A stretch of DNA of 64,000 nt, taken from Mesaphorura yosii (taxonomy: Eukaryota; Arthropoda; Collembola; Poduromorpha; Tullbergiidae). Positions 1-13,600 of the stretch are shown here, piece after piece (position 1 is the first letter of the stretch; the number at the start of each line of letters is the position of its first letter). Made by a program: the position numbers and the translations under genes. A model generated the notes under the pieces. The model searched no databases and had not been told where the DNA came from. It saw only the letters and a program-made list of their open reading frames with translations. Where the stretch lies: positions 124,001 through 188,000 of the forward strand of contig WIXG01000060.1 of assembly GCA_009869945.1 (NCBI GenBank), read 5' to 3'.

Positions 1-260
1 ACTAAACCACGTATTTTACCAAGTTTGGTTGGAACTACAACTTCACCTTTCCCACTAGCGAATGGAGCATCCTCGGCATTCACATGCATTGATGTTAAAT
101 TCAGTAATACCAGGAACAGCAAAGCACTCGTAAATAGAGCAGGACCAATTTGGAAGAGAATCTTCTTACTGAACCCTCGATTAAATACCGGCCAGGGATT
201 CGCAAAGGTAATGAACGATGATGAAGATAACGACAACGGTGAAGCCTGCCCTTCCGGCAT
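1..260 (-). CDS. Carboxylesterase-family protein, first coding exon (partial, runs off left edge)
   Basis: Reading the minus strand from the ATG at 260-258 gives 86 residues open to the window edge. Residues 1-33 are a Ser-rich polar stretch and about 34-60 are strongly hydrophobic, which fits a signal peptide or signal anchor. From about residue 73 the sequence VVVPTKLGKIRGL matches the conserved N-terminal strand of carboxylesterases (alpha/beta-hydrolase fold, type-B esterases), just before the usual oxyanion and nucleophile regions, which lie outside the window. Family members hydrolyse carboxyl esters (xenobiotics, juvenile hormone, acetylcholine); some, such as neuroligins, are non-catalytic adhesion proteins. 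The catalytic Ser, Glu and His cannot be seen, so activity is unknown. The plus-strand frame over the same bases is a shadow. The family call rests on one motif plus the hydrophobic leader. Confidence 0.72.
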   Translation of the reverse strand, partial: MPEGQASPLSLSSSSFITFANPWPVFNRGFSKKILFQIGPALFTSALLFLVLLNLTSMHVNAEDAPFASGKGEVVVPTKLGKIRGL

Positions 261-3200
261 TTTGACTGACTGGATTGGAAAATGTGTGAGAATGATTTAC
301 ACTTCCACACAATAAAAATGCAATAAATGCTCGGACCGCTGATAAATAAATCTAATTATCCGATCAATTAATTCGATATTCAGTGTTCTGCGGAGTTGGA
401 GTATTTCTTGTTGGAACCGATCTCAGTTTCTACATGCACAAATCACTGCTGAGCGGATGTCAGCCGTCAGTCGATGCACCGGCACCAAGCACGCACGCTG
501 TGTGTATCTTGGTTAATATTTTTCCCGGGATGTCAACTGCAGCACCATTTGTCTTTGCTTAATGGAGATTCTAATGGCCTCCTCAATTTTACGTTCTATT
601 GCCTTGTCTCTCTTGTAAAAGCGCAGCGCAGCGTTGAGATTGTCTTTTGCTGCAGGTGGCGCGTGTGCACGAACCCAAATTCAGCTAAACGCAATGCAAC
701 AGACAGCAATTCACTACAAAATTCACCGAAATTTAGCTTCAAAATTCAGTACGGATTTAAAGTCTTGACCGTGTGCAATATCCGTTTTACAGAGAAGAAG
801 CTGGGTTCTTCTTTCGCATGGCAGCAGTGCAGAATTTGCGAGCTGAGTTCGAGTTAATTTTTAAGATCTTTTGACCCCCAGGCATTTCGCATAAGAATTG
901 CATCGCCAACACGATAAGAGTTGGAAGCCGGTTCAGTTCATGCTTCCACGAGCATCTGTTTGAGTTGTGCTCTGGAGTGGTGAGTCCATCTTGTCTGTGC
1001 TCATAATGTCGAATCTCAGCCACTTTTATAAGACTCGACAGCAACACCGTGCTTTGTTTGTATCGCAGCGCAGCAACAATGCAATGAGAAATGTTATGTT
1101 GAGTATTTGACCGTGCTCAAGGTCACTTTTGCTTTTATTGAGCATATTGCATGGTTGAAATCGGATTCCTTTAATCGTAGCGTGAGAGTATTATGAGATA
1201 CCTCAGTACTTATGCCCACGTTGCTATTTTCGTATCCTCAGGTGAAAATTTTGGCTTTGTGGCCATTCCTTTGAATACATCACGAAGAGGAGAATTATCA
1301 AAACAAAGACAGATTCATGGAATGAAAAGCCCTAAACAAAGGCAAGAGTCTCACGACTTAAACGAATTGAATCATGAACACGTATTTACTTTGAAGTGAA
1401 GCAAACAGGACTCTAATGCACGAAACAAGTGAATCTCTAGCCTCAGGTGTACAAGACTTAAATAGTGTAAAGCGACCAGAGCATGTACTCAGAACAGAAT
1501 TCGCTTTTTGCATTTTTGCGAAAACAAGGACAAGATGCGAATTTACCTGAAACCTTTGCCTGCAAATGAATGATTATTAAAATGTCTGAGGTTGTGTTTT
1601 GATTGAAAATAAATTAGGCTGTCAGACCATTTCTGCAGGTTTGGGTTTCAAGTTTCGATCCACCAAGCGGCAACGGCAACGACTCATCTGTCCAGACTTG
1701 ACTCGTAATCAATTATAATTTTACGACGATATTTTCCATAATTTATGTGCACCTGCGTCGAGCTGGGCGGTTGAACAGTTCCATGACACGATTCGTGAGC
1801 TGTGATTCAATGGCTTGTCGCGTGTGAAAATATGTCCATGTTGAGTTCACTGGCCAAAGGCCAGCGCCATGGCAGACAGGGCTGCCGACAAGATTTTGGG
1901 TTCATTCAGTGCAAACTCATCAAGTGCAACAATTTGGGATATATTGCGCACCTGAACTCTGAATTTCAAGATGAAAAATGGAAACTGTCGGATTACGTTT
2001 AAGAACTTGTAAGCTCGCCTGAATATTAATGACGGAGACGAAACAAAGACCGACTTGATTAATATTTCTGCAAAGCTGACTCAGAGCTCTGATTCTGAAT
2101 CAGACGCGAGTAAACTGGTTCCATTCTGTCTGGGTTCGTTTTGTGGCTTTTCTTGATCATTTTGTGGCGTGGAATTTGTAATTCAGGAATAAAGTCAGAT
2201 TTTTGCAAGAAAACATGCAATTTCTGAACTTTGAGCGAGTCAATTTTTCGCATTTCGGTTGCCAAACGTGAGTTTGTCGTGCTGAATATGTAATTTACGC
2301 TTCATGGTGTGATTTTGATAAGTGCTGCGTAATTACTGAAATTATGCGTATCACAGCGATTTAATTACAGGTTTTATGCTCTTACGACTTATTCTGGCCA
2401 TGATCGCGTCGCAGATTCTTCATCGTCGAGTCGTGCTGCTCCTGGTCCTCATCAACTTTGCATTTGGAAACAATTTGTCAACATCGTCATCAATTTATGA
2501 TCCTGTGTACTTATTTGCGGAGGCTACGACCAATAAAGGTCAGAGTCAACAGATGAGAGTAGGTCACAAGGCGCATTTCGCATTTTCGAGTAAAACACTG
2601 CGGAGGTTTTCACATTTTATTACTTTCGAGGAAGGAAAACAACGATCGCTGACGTCTTTAGGGTATGGCGCACTGATTGTGTCATGCCAGGTGATCTAAT
2701 TCGGTTAGGCAGGGAAATTCAAGCTGCAAACTGAATGAATGCAGTTTAATTACATCGTTTGATGAAAATTCTGTGTAGATATGTTGCAGCAATTCAGCGC
2801 TCATAAAATGATATGTTAGTTTCACGTTCATAATCAAAATCGTGCACCTGAAAAAAGTCAAGTTCGCTTTCCGATGGCTCGCATGTAATGAATGAAAATT
2901 ATGAGATGCACTCAAGAAACTGGTGGGTGAACGTACGTATACTTAAACATAGTCTCGAGCCACGGCCACAACAAGCATCGAATGGCATATGCAACATGCA
3001 AAAGTGTCACTCTTTGCTCCACATCCAATTCATTATTACCTCATTCCAGCCTGCTTCAATCGCAAAAATCCAGTTTTTGTTGTTGGTAATAAATCACACC
3101 TTCGTCATTCAGTCTGATAAGATGGGATCGTTACTGCAACAGAGTAAACAAATTACGTCGTCTTTGGACTGTTTTATGACTTTTGTCGTTTGCTTCGCAA

Positions 3201-4769
3201 TTCGCATCGAAATCGCCGCTGCCGCGCTTCGCTAATTGGGATTGCGATCGACGTTGATGAATCGAGCCGTTTTGATCTCGACTATTTGTCAGCAGGCCGT
3301 GCACCTGTGCCGTGCCGTGTTTTTGTTTCCAATTGACCCACGCTCACTCGCTCCACATGTACGTGCAATGTACCTTAACCTGGCGAAATTGGCCGGCAAT
3401 AATAAAACATTGACTTCATCGTTAGTTGTTACTGGACTCATTATGAATGAGTGCGGTTATTGAATCACGTCTCACGTTTTTACAACCCTCGCTTACGCTT
3501 GACTGTAATCATCTTCTCAGTTTCGCAGCCTGACAAGTCCAACCTCTTATGTCATGTTCCATGATCAAGAAATGGCAAGTTTGACAGCGCGAAAATATTT
3601 TGATTGGTTCAATCCATCTCGGGACAAGAAAAATTGCGGAGAATCACTGATCTCGTCAGCGTAAGTGTCATAAACCTCATCATCATCAACATGGGAAGTC
3701 ATCCGAGTCCAAAATACTAAACACTAAAGGGATATATTTTAACCATTATTCAAATAAAACCTTTATCAATCAGTGATAAATGCAAATAGCAATCACCACC
3801 ATATTCATTTTAAAATCTTTTTATCACTCAAATAAATGTATTTATAATATATTTTTTTTATAAATCATTTCAATATTTCAAATAATGTTTTTATCGATTG
3901 ATTGACCGGTGCCTTCGACGAGTTCTTCCGTGCAGCACGTTAAACTCGTTCTGAAAGTGGAAGTGACGTTGAGCCAAATAAATTACTGTAGCTATTTCCC
4001 ATACCACAAAATTAGTTTCAATGGAACTGATTGGAAGAGGTACATTGTGCATGTGTATTTTTCGAAAATCCTATTATTGTAAACACGGTTTAGTTGTTGT
4101 AAAAGTGCCTGTCTTATTGCCCTCATCCGCGGAAAATGTGCGGCCAGAAGCGAGATGAGCTCCCAACTGAAACTAAAAACTGCTAAGATTTGGCGATAAA
4201 TTTGGATTTGGTTGTAGCTTATTGATTTGATGTAATTTACTTGTGAAAAAAGTTGTCTGATTGAAGATTGGTTTTGTTTGAGGTTTCGTATTTTGATTGA
4301 CAAAAAGTGACATTTTTGATTGATAAAGGGTTTGTTTGAGTTATGGTAAAATTCCATGCCAATACTAAATACACAACAGATGTACTACGCAATGAACGAA
4401 GGAGTGTCAAGCCTGGCATGGCAGAGGAGCACGAATTCTGGAAGTACCTGTGAATGAACCCGATGCGCCGTCAACGTGCAATGGCTGGCTGGGCTGGGAA
4501 GCGCGAATAAACCTACCCTCACCTCAACTACATTACGATACGCATGTTTACGAGATTCTCGCATGTATGTGCATAAAATCATAACAATGGACCAGTGCAA
4601 AACGTACAAATACGAGAATTAATCATTTTTATGTACGCATACGTGGGGTTGAAATCCTAAGATTAGTCAGACATAACAAAACAACGCAACGCCATGCCAG
4701 TGCTCTGCACTTCTGAGAATCAAGTTTCATCTTCGACTCAAATTTATGTAAAGGGAACGACGGATCGGG
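261..4769. other. Intergenic, no supported gene
   Basis: Only short open frames with no recognisable domain. It probably holds the 5' region of the minus-strand esterase and distal regulatory DNA of the protease. The stretch around 3720-3900 is markedly AT-rich. A plus-strand frame of 107 codons at 2376-2699 has a hydrophobic N-terminus but no other support. Confidence 0.6.
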
Positions 4770-4807
4770 TATAAAAGAATGGACTCCAGCGGAGCAGTTC
4801 ATCAGTT
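4770..4807 (+). promoter_or_regulatory. TATA box and initiator of the CLIP-domain protease gene
   Basis: TATAAAAG lies at 4770-4777. An arthropod-type initiator (TCAGTT, 4802-4807, with an overlapping TTCATC at 4799-4804) follows 29-34 bases after the first T of the TATA box, close to the normal spacing. The first in-frame ATG of the protease is about 100 bases downstream at 4903. The arrangement is visible in the sequence; use as a promoter is inferred. Confidence 0.7.
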
Positions 4808-4902
4808 TCTCCAAATCCTGATAAGCAAGCGCTCGATTGACTACCAACGTCAACGCCCAACACGAAAGTCTTTATACTTTTTCGAAATTGTATAACATAA
4901 CC

Positions 4903-7202
4903 ATGTTGAAGTTAAAGATACAAGGAGCACCACTATCCAGTGTCTTTCTTATCTTATTATCTGCGTGCACTTCTTCTGCCTTGATTCAGGGCGAAGGGAC
5001 GCTCATCGACGAAGACACGATTGTCACCGCAGGTAAGTGATTCAAATTCATCATAGGTCCAAAATTCAAGACATTCATACACATTTCATCTTCAACTTTC
5101 AATCCCTTTCAGCCGCAACGGACGCTGAGATGCAAGAATTCCACCATCGCTCAAAGCGCCAAGTAATAATCTACCCATCTTATGGTCAGCCGCAACAGCA
5201 GCATCAGCAAATGCTTCCGTTGGGCCAAACTCAGCAGTATCAGTTCGTCCCAGCACAGCAAATACAGCAGACGCAATTTGTGTACCCTCAGCAACAACAG
5301 CAGCGACAACAAACGTTCGTGCAGTGGCAGCAACCGCAGCCAGCTCAAATTGTGCAACAGCCGGCAGCATCAGTCCAGCAGCAGCAATCACCAAGATTTG
5401 GCCGATCTAACCAAAATAACTTCAACCAGCAAGCCCAACCGGCGCGAGTGCCCAGAAATCTCGACAGCGCCTGCAAGACAAGGCATGGCGACGTTGGAAC
5501 GTGTGTGTCGATGGCCGAGTGCTACCCGTACATCTCCATAAACAACCAGGCAACAATCGAGCTGTTAATGCGAATCTCCACGTCCTGCAGCAGCGACTCG
5601 GCTCCAAATGTAATTCTGACGCAAAACTTCGGTAAGAATGCGTGCAATAACTGTACGTATGCAGTACGAAGGAAGGCAGCAGCTGAAAATAGACACGCAT
5701 GATGAAGTACGAATGCATAATTTATAATGGGTTCATTATTTCAGGTTCAATGCCACAGCAGCAGCAAAGCAGCCCACAACAGGCGCAGTTTTTGCAGAAA
5801 TCTCAGCTCACGATATGTTGTCCTGGCGGTCCACCCCTGAAGAAGCACCAAGTCCAGCCTCGGCCTCAACCTCATCCTCAGCCACAACTGCAGCCACAAG
5901 CCCCCACGCAAAGACCGGCGGCCACACTTCCGCCGTCGTGGCATCCTCCAGAGAACACTGTTCCGCAGGATGGACGCCCGTGGGACAAGACTAGGCTGCC
6001 ACCGCACCTTCAGAATTTGGTGCCACCAAATTCAAAGCCAGTGCCAATCCACAAGTACCCATGGACCGTGGCCATCATGATGGGCGAACGACATCACTGT
6101 GGAGGCTCACTGCTGACTCCATCAACAGTGCTCACAGCAGCGCATTGTGTGCACATGTAAGTCAATTATCCATAGATTAATCGGTGCAAGCGCAATTTGA
6201 TTTCTGAACTCGTCATTATTTCTGCGCTTCAGTAGTAGTTTCTACACGCATTCCATTATTTTTGAAGCGTGAGCTTTTAAAGTACTCGGAACTAATAGCA
6301 GTTGCCAGACTTCAGCTCGACGAAATTCGCTCTCTTAATTCCATCCCATTTATCTGCTGACATTTTCTTTCGCGAACTACTCACTCTGTACCAGACGCCC
6401 TCAAATCTACATTCTCATGATCTTTTCACATTCCAGGCTCGACTCGTTCGGAGTTGCAAATCTTCGTGTGCTTTTGGGTCATCATGACATCAGCTCAGGA
6501 GCTCGACGTGAAGCTGTGACAAGAAGAGTGATAAAGTCCATTTATCATTCGCAGTTTTCCATGAGAACTTTGGTAAGTCCGGGCATGACTTTGCCTTTGC
6601 CTTTGCACTGCGTGTACGCGGTGGCATGCCGTGTCCATTTGTGATTACTACAACAAACTATCCGTGCTAAAGCAAAAAAGGCGCACGCCCCACGCCCAAA
6701 TGTCCACGGACTCAAAAGACTAGTCCGTGGCTAATGATCGACTCCTGTCTCTTGCATGTATTTGCAGCATAATGACATTGCCCTGCTGATCTTGGACCAA
6801 CCTGTCTCGACCGAAAGCGCAAAAATTTCCACAGTCAAACTGTGCACCGATCGCATCGATTCCGGCACAGTCACAGTAGCTGGTTGGGGCCAGATGGGTT
6901 GGAATTTGCCGGCAACGCCCACGTTAATGGAGACGACCATCAACATATGGAACAATCGCAAGTGCGCTGCAGTGTACGGCGCCCATGCTCCTGGCGGGAT
7001 CACCAACGACATGATTTGCGGGACAGCGGTCGGCAAAGACGCGTGCCGAGGCGACAGCGGAGGTCCCCTCATGATGAAACGAGAGTACGGGTACGAGCAA
7101 ATCGGAGTTGTGTCGTGGGGCATCGAATGCGGGCGCTATCCGAGCGTGCACACTCGCATCACGTCCTTCTTACCCTGGGTTCAGAAAAATAGAGTAGATT
7201 GA
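4903..7202 (+). CDS. CLIP-domain trypsin-like serine protease, secreted zymogen (5 exons, 543 aa)
   Basis: Exons are 4903-5032, 5113-5631, 5745-6156, 6437-6572 and 6768-7202, with GT-AG borders and matching phases. Residues 1-26 are a signal peptide. A furin-like RSKR (56-59) precedes a Gln-rich region (60-150). A CLIP domain has cysteines at 164, 174, 180, 202 and 241-242, and its C4-C5 gap (39) is long because of a second Gln-rich insert. A Pro/Gln linker (243-290) leads to an S1A chymotrypsin-fold domain. The triad is H350 (TAAHC), D402 (HNDIALL) and S496 (GDSGGP). D490, six residues before the Ser, predicts cleavage after Arg or Lys. Oddities: the IVGG activation tetrapeptide is replaced by LVPP, and the usual Gly of the pocket (GV.T) is Ser525. 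Relatives act in extracellular cascades of melanisation, Toll activation and clotting. I chose ATG 4903 because it follows the TATA box and starts a signal peptide. AATAAA at 7588-7593 is a possible polyadenylation signal. Confidence 0.93.
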
Positions 7203-10200
7203 TGAAGGTCACAGTACGCGGTGCGACGGCGCGTTTTACTGTCCGATTTGTGATATTAATCTTAGGTCTTCTGTAACATTTAAATGTATTTATGCATAAA
7301 AAAAATATCCAATCACTCGTATTCTTCACGTATGACATTTCTGCGGTTGATCACGAGAAATCACCCCACGCTTTCGATTTTCTCGCGTATAATTGTCACA
7401 TTACTGACGCATCATTTATCCGTAAGGGATGAACCTGAACTACACTTGCATTTGTACACACAATGGTACTAATTTTATAGTGGCTGGCTGGTAAGTTGTT
7501 GATGTTGGTGCTGCTGGAAAATTAATGCCCAGCCTCCTCATCACCCGGAATTACTCGGTGTACATAACCCCATAAGTAAGTACCGGTAATAAATTGCAGG
7601 CTTGCACATCACGGGAATATAAAAAGTCTTTGAACTGTGCTTGCTTTGCTGCTCGCTAGGGCCATGGCACGGTCACGGCGCGGCATGGCCATGGAGGATC
7701 CTAATCCCCAACATCTTTCCTCATTTCTCTCGTGCGCGTACGCCATTTCGCTCTACGGGCAGATTCGCCGGCGTGAACTCGCAGTCGCCGTCGCCACGAC
7801 TCACCAACAACCAGCTGAGGTCGAGGTTCATAAATGAGCTGCTCCCGAACGAGCAGCAGTGACGCAAGTTTTGCTGAGGTTAATAGAAATTAATAGCTCA
7901 AAATGTTATCATTATGTTTCTCGTAATGTGGACATGGAGGCGTAATTTTTGCAAAGCAAGACTGATGATTCGGGCAATGATAGCCTCAGTCTGAGAGCCA
8001 GGGAAAGACAGAATGATTATACCTGCGCTGTGCCGTGCTCATGTTTGAGACAAAAATACAAATACCGAGCGGGGCGGCCACAGTCACAGTCGCATACGCG
8101 ATAATGTGCACTTGTTGACATCCCTGGCAATTAATCAACAAAAGCCAAGAGTGCGCAGTTTCGATTTACCATATCCATTAACTTCCTGCAGTGTAGCAGC
8201 GCTAGCCTGGCCACGCTACGCTACGCTGAGTGACTCCGCTCTGGCTCTCCCTTGCCATTCTCCCATTTTTATGATGAAAACTAGAAATGTGCGTGCAAGT
8301 CATTAATTTTTCTAACCGTCTAAGCGAGCGCAGAAAATATTCTGCGCCCAAGAATACATATAATACTCAAAATGCAAGCTTCAGTTTGCCAGCACAATTT
8401 CCATTATCCGCCATTCACCATAAAAGTGCGCATTCGTTTGGTTCAGCGGAGTTTCGAAATTGGTATTTGCTTTTAGGTTTAAAATGAACACGCAGGCGGC
8501 ACGCGTTCATTGCGTAATTTCGCAAAGCGGGTATTAATAGCCATAAAACCTTCTCGAAATAGGCCGAGTTTGAGTCTCGAGTCCTTAAGTCATAAAATAT
8601 GCATTAGGGTAAAAGTATTCTTATTCCTACGCACATCGTGACGTCACAATGAATTAAGATGTGAGATAAGCTTGTCGCTTGCATTGAATTTCTGCAATAA
8701 AATTCGAGAGAAATGCGCCTGAACGAAGAAATCCTACTGTATTTATACTTCACCGTATTTATGAAGGAATTACTCGATTTAATCAAGTGCTCAAGTGTCA
8801 TTGCCATCGCTGAGCCCCGATTTCACATATAATTTACTGCCTTCGGACGTATTATGATAAATCTATCCGTACTGCCAGGCAGCCGAGGAAGGCCACGCCA
8901 CACCAGCACTGCCAAGACACGTATAAAATATAATTTTGTGTGAAAAGGCCGAATAATATATCATAATAATAAAAGAAAGGTCGTCGAGTCGCCGTCGTCG
9001 TCGCCCACGACGAAGAATCTGCCGTTTGCTGTGCGCGGTGAAGAAATTTCGAAGGAAAGGAAAGAAAAAAAGGGAAAGTTACTTTACGAGCTCCGTACGC
9101 CGCACGCAGCAGTGCATTGCATTCACAGGTTGTCAATATCTGGTGCTACTGTCACAAATTTACTCGTTATATCATCTAATTCGGGTTTCTCCATACCCGG
9201 TCTGTACTCGTGTGCCGTGCCCGTGTGAGTGTGCCAGTGCAATGTAACTATTCAGCCGTGCTCTGCTTTGTGCTCCGCTATTCAGCTGTACTGAGCCGTG
9301 TTACATTGCTACCCTCATGCCAATGCCTTGCAGTTGGGTCGATATTCCAGCCAAAATCGCTAGTTCGCTGGTCGCGTCTTGCGTGCAAGTTTCCAACGCT
9401 TTTTCCCCTCTTCTTTCCAGTTTACCTCAGCGTTCTACCTCAGCAAGCAATGCACACGCTCGACGGGTATGGTTCTGGGACTAGGACGTACTTGCACGTG
9501 AATTCGAATGTAACATTTAAGGCCACGTTGCGTTGCTCGGTCGCTCGGACGATCCAACCCGAAGTTGCTTTCCCTTTCTACAGGAGGAGCAGGAGAAAAG
9601 TTCTACTGCAAGCCACTAGCACGTAAAGCCCAAAACGAGTAAACGTAAAATGCATAGACCTTAGGCACGGGCACGGAGAATGCAAACGGAGCATAATATT
9701 AGGTTTCCAGCCAGACACAGTCACGGGCAAATGCAGAGTCAGAGTCAGAGTCGATTCGCAGAGGTTCTCCAGAGAGGAAGCCAACTCTTCTCGTGCTCCG
9801 TTCTTTCTGTTCTGCCTGCCGTAAGTGGACTTGTACGGTTGGTTTGGCCAGTCTTTTTAGCCAACTTTAGCGAAGGAAGCTTTCGCTTTCACTTTCCATT
9901 CCATTCTGCTCCTCTGCCCTGCTGTGGTAATTTATAGTAATAGCGGATATTGAATCAGTGGAGTCAGTCGTATCCGTCGCTTCTCTCGTGGAGTGCAGTG
10001 CAGGAGCAGGATTTCGGATCGGAGTCAGAGCCTCACTGGCTGACTGTCTGGATAAGCTATCCCATGTCGTCAGATTAAACGAACCTGTATGGTAGTGTTG
10101 TTTATTTGATTTGAAACGTGAAAACTAAATGACAAGCAACTTCGGCATATCAATTCTGTGCGGAACATAATCTAGAAGCTAATCAGCCATTCCTTCATAT

Positions 10201-10674
10201 CAGCAATATCGTATACCCTTCTGGAATCTGGACCTAAGCGCGTGCTCGTGCTAGAGAAAACTGGAGACGAGTTGATACATTTATCAATAATTTAAACATC
10301 GTTCGAATTGACATTCTTCTATCGTCGCTGTCACTTCGTTTATTCTGACACGCTCGCAATTAAGTGAACTTCTTGCATCGAAACTCCTCTCCGGAAGTAG
10401 TGCAAAGTGATTTTTCATTGATTTGCGTGATAATGGCCACGACTTCGAATCGTATTGACGACAAAGGCTGACTCTCATTGTCAACACGTGACGAGATTGA
10501 TTGTCGATGGAAAAATTCCATTCTACCGATTGTAACGCGGAATTCGATTCTGAAGTTTCTTCGAGTTCTGCTTTGCCAGTCTACGTTCGCCATAACAAGA
10601 ATTCTCCATTTGTGCTGATGCTGATGCTCAGCACACGCTCGTCAGTTGTCAGCGATAAGTAGTACGCACCAAAC
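7203..10674. other. Intergenic, no supported gene
   Basis: No frame shows a domain or a phase-consistent exon chain. The region probably contains the 3' UTR of the protease (AATAAA at 7588-7593) and upstream DNA of the CUB/LDLa gene. It includes a short (CAGAGT)3 run at 9734-9751. Confidence 0.6.
9734..9751. repeat. Hexanucleotide microsatellite (CAGAGT)3
   Basis: Three perfect tandem copies of CAGAGT in intergenic DNA upstream of the CUB/LDLa gene. Confidence 0.8.
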
Positions 10675-13600
10675 ATGATCCTACGAACAGCAGTGTGGCC
10701 GCCACGAGTGCCGGTGTACTATTGCACTCTTCATTCATTTATCCTGTGTTCATTAGTAATGACTTTGGCACGGGCTGGAACAGAAACGTGTAAGTACCAC
10801 TCCAGAACTTGTCGAAATTCCTTCACTAATTTAATTATAGGTCGAGCGTGTTCTTAATTGAAACCCAGCTCGGTTCGGGTTCACGTCTGCTGGTGATGCG
10901 TAGCAATAATTATTCACAAAGGCACGACCTTAAGCCTCTTCCCATGACGGCCGGCCACGCCGCTTAACACGGGCGGGCAACAACAAAGTAGAAAGACAGG
11001 GTGTATCTAGAATGGTACGTGGCTGGGACTTTGGGAATATTGAATTTCGAGTTTCTTAGATGTGCGGTGTGTGGAAGAAGATGTGGCTGACCTGAACTGA
11101 ATTTCTGAGTGCAGTGCAAGGAAAATACTCCGGGACACGTAACCTTTGTAGCCAGTCCAACAACTGATGGGCCTTGAAAAATTTTCGGTGACACTTTGCA
11201 CGATTACTTCTGCGGCCAGACTCTACGAATTGAATTCCCTTTGTTTTTGTTTACTTACCCGGTCCAGCTTAGGAATCAAGCTAGCTAACTGTCTCATTCA
11301 GTTGTTTTTGCGTCGTTTGTCCATAAACTGCGATGCCAGTCAAGCTGAGACCATGCTCGACCAAAGTTGACGTTAACAACACATCGGTTGCTTAAATCAA
11401 TACATTAAGAATTTATCAGTGCCTGCTCAATTAAAGGTCGGTGCCCACGGGCTACGAAAGCACACGGACCCATGCAGCTCATTGATTGAATAAACAATAG
11501 TAATAGCAACATCTACAATGCGATAATATCATGCAACCAGGCGCGGAGTCCATGAATAGAATGCTGATTAATGCGTACATAAAATCGCGAGTCGGAATAA
11601 TTAAATTATGACCACACAGTACAGCACTGCAAGGCTTCTTAAACAATGTCAGCTCGACTCTGGTATGGCGTGGCTTCGTCTGTGTTCTGCCCCTGTTGGA
11701 TTTGTTGAAAAGATTCCAATTTCGGTTGTCGTTTATGCTTCACGCATTTGACATTTCATAAAATATTAATCATGACTGAAAGCACAGGCTACAGACATTC
11801 TATCTGTTTTTGCTTTGGTCTTCGATGAGAGGAGACAACGAAACCGACTAAACGGATGCGACGGAAGATAGACTGCATTAAAGTCCCGCTGGAAGACATA
11901 CCACAGAAAATCAATTTGTTGTATTGTTCCTCGTATAAGTCTCAAGATAAACAAAGGAGATGTATGAGGCACAAAAGTAACAGCAAAGCCAAAACCAAAA
12001 TTTCATCTCTCAGAGACAGACAGACGAAACTGCGCAGCCACATTTCGCTCCCTGCAACAATGGCGATCAGGGGAGTGGAATTAATTATTGCGTCTAATCC
12101 CTGTTTTGTATTCATTTTACATGGCCTGCGACTGCAGTTGAGCTGGAACAACTTTGCAAAGGACAGTTTCCACCGAAAATGCATCGGAAAATTGATGGTG
12201 CTGTGATTGTGTCACGGAACGAGAAGAATCTCGACTGTCATGTGACGTTCACGACGGAGTACGTCTCGCAACATTTTCTGATACGGTTCGAAGAGTTTAG
12301 CATGGAATGCGGGGATACGCTGCAAATCTACGACTCGGCGAATCCTTATGGAAATCCACGGGTAAGTGAACCGTAATCATAATTGTAGTTGTACTTTGTG
12401 TACCTGTTTCTGTAATTCATTGTCTTGTGGTGTGATTGATTTCAGGCGGATCTCGGCTGTCGCTACTTGCGTCCAGAAGACATTGGAATTATAAAAACAC
12501 ACGGCCATTATGTAACCCTCAAATTCACAGCCGACAACTGGGGAACTGCAGCCAGGCGCTTCACAATGGTCCTCACAGCGTATAAAGATTCATGTAAGAT
12601 TACATTCCGCACTACTTCGCTCGCATTATGGCCCTTTGCCTTTACACGAAGACTACTCCATTTACAGTGTTCGAATTATTGTTGTCACATTTTTCAAATT
12701 GGTTAACAAAAACGAGAGCATTTGTTCCCCGTCGAAAAAATTAAGTTGGTTGAGCACAGTGCAGTTTTTATGAATCACATAATACGTACGAGTCCCTCAA
12801 GTAAAACAATTTACTTTCTCCAGACTCTTTCGGCTCACTGCATAAAGTTATCATTGCATGTGTAAACTTTCCTCCCCGCGCTTTCTTTTCTTTGGTGTGC
12901 CATTACTTTTAATGGTAGTTCATAAAGTATTACGCATTATAAAACATATGCATCTGTGATTATAGGACACGACTCAGTTTTTGTATTTTTCTAAGTTGCA
13001 CTCATGGAATGCGAGCAATCATGCTCATAGCCAGCGCCAGTAGCGGCAAAGCGACGATGATAATAATAGTTATGACAATAATGTGTTAGGATTATGTATT
13101 ATGACTTTCTCCCCTCGTCGCTCGTCTGCATAACCGGAATCATAAAATGAAATTAAGTTGGCAGCCGCCTTCTGCGTTCTTCTGCCTGCCGCCGTGTCGC
13201 AGCATTAGAAAAACGCGTGCCGCGTGCTGCATGCAAGTGAGAATGGGTTCAATTTGAACAAATGCAATAAACGATTCAAGAAATCGCTTCTCAGTTCTAA
13301 AAATATAAACACAAGTGCCGCTGTTGCGGATTAATTGCCACTTTAATCGGAGGCACAGGCAATTTGGAGGTGCTGTGGCCAGGTAGGAAAGGTTAAACAA
13401 GTTCGAGTTTGAATGAATCAAATGCTGGGCTTGGTTCCCGGGTTAGTTCTACTTCCTTTCATCTTTGTCCTCTACGTGACGTTCGTTCTAATTTCATGCC
13501 TCACAGGTTCAAAGTTCAGACCAACCGGGTGGAAGTGGAAGGTGGAAACATACGCTGTGTGCGTAGAAGAAAATGGTGCAGGTGCAGGCTCAAAGCTCAA

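Noticed and set aside
25..315. Plus-strand 96-codon frame
   Set aside because: It overlaps the minus-strand carboxylesterase exon and has no family features.
5092..5394. Minus-strand Ala/Leu-rich frames over the protease exon 2
   Set aside because: These are shadows of the Gln-codon-rich coding strand.
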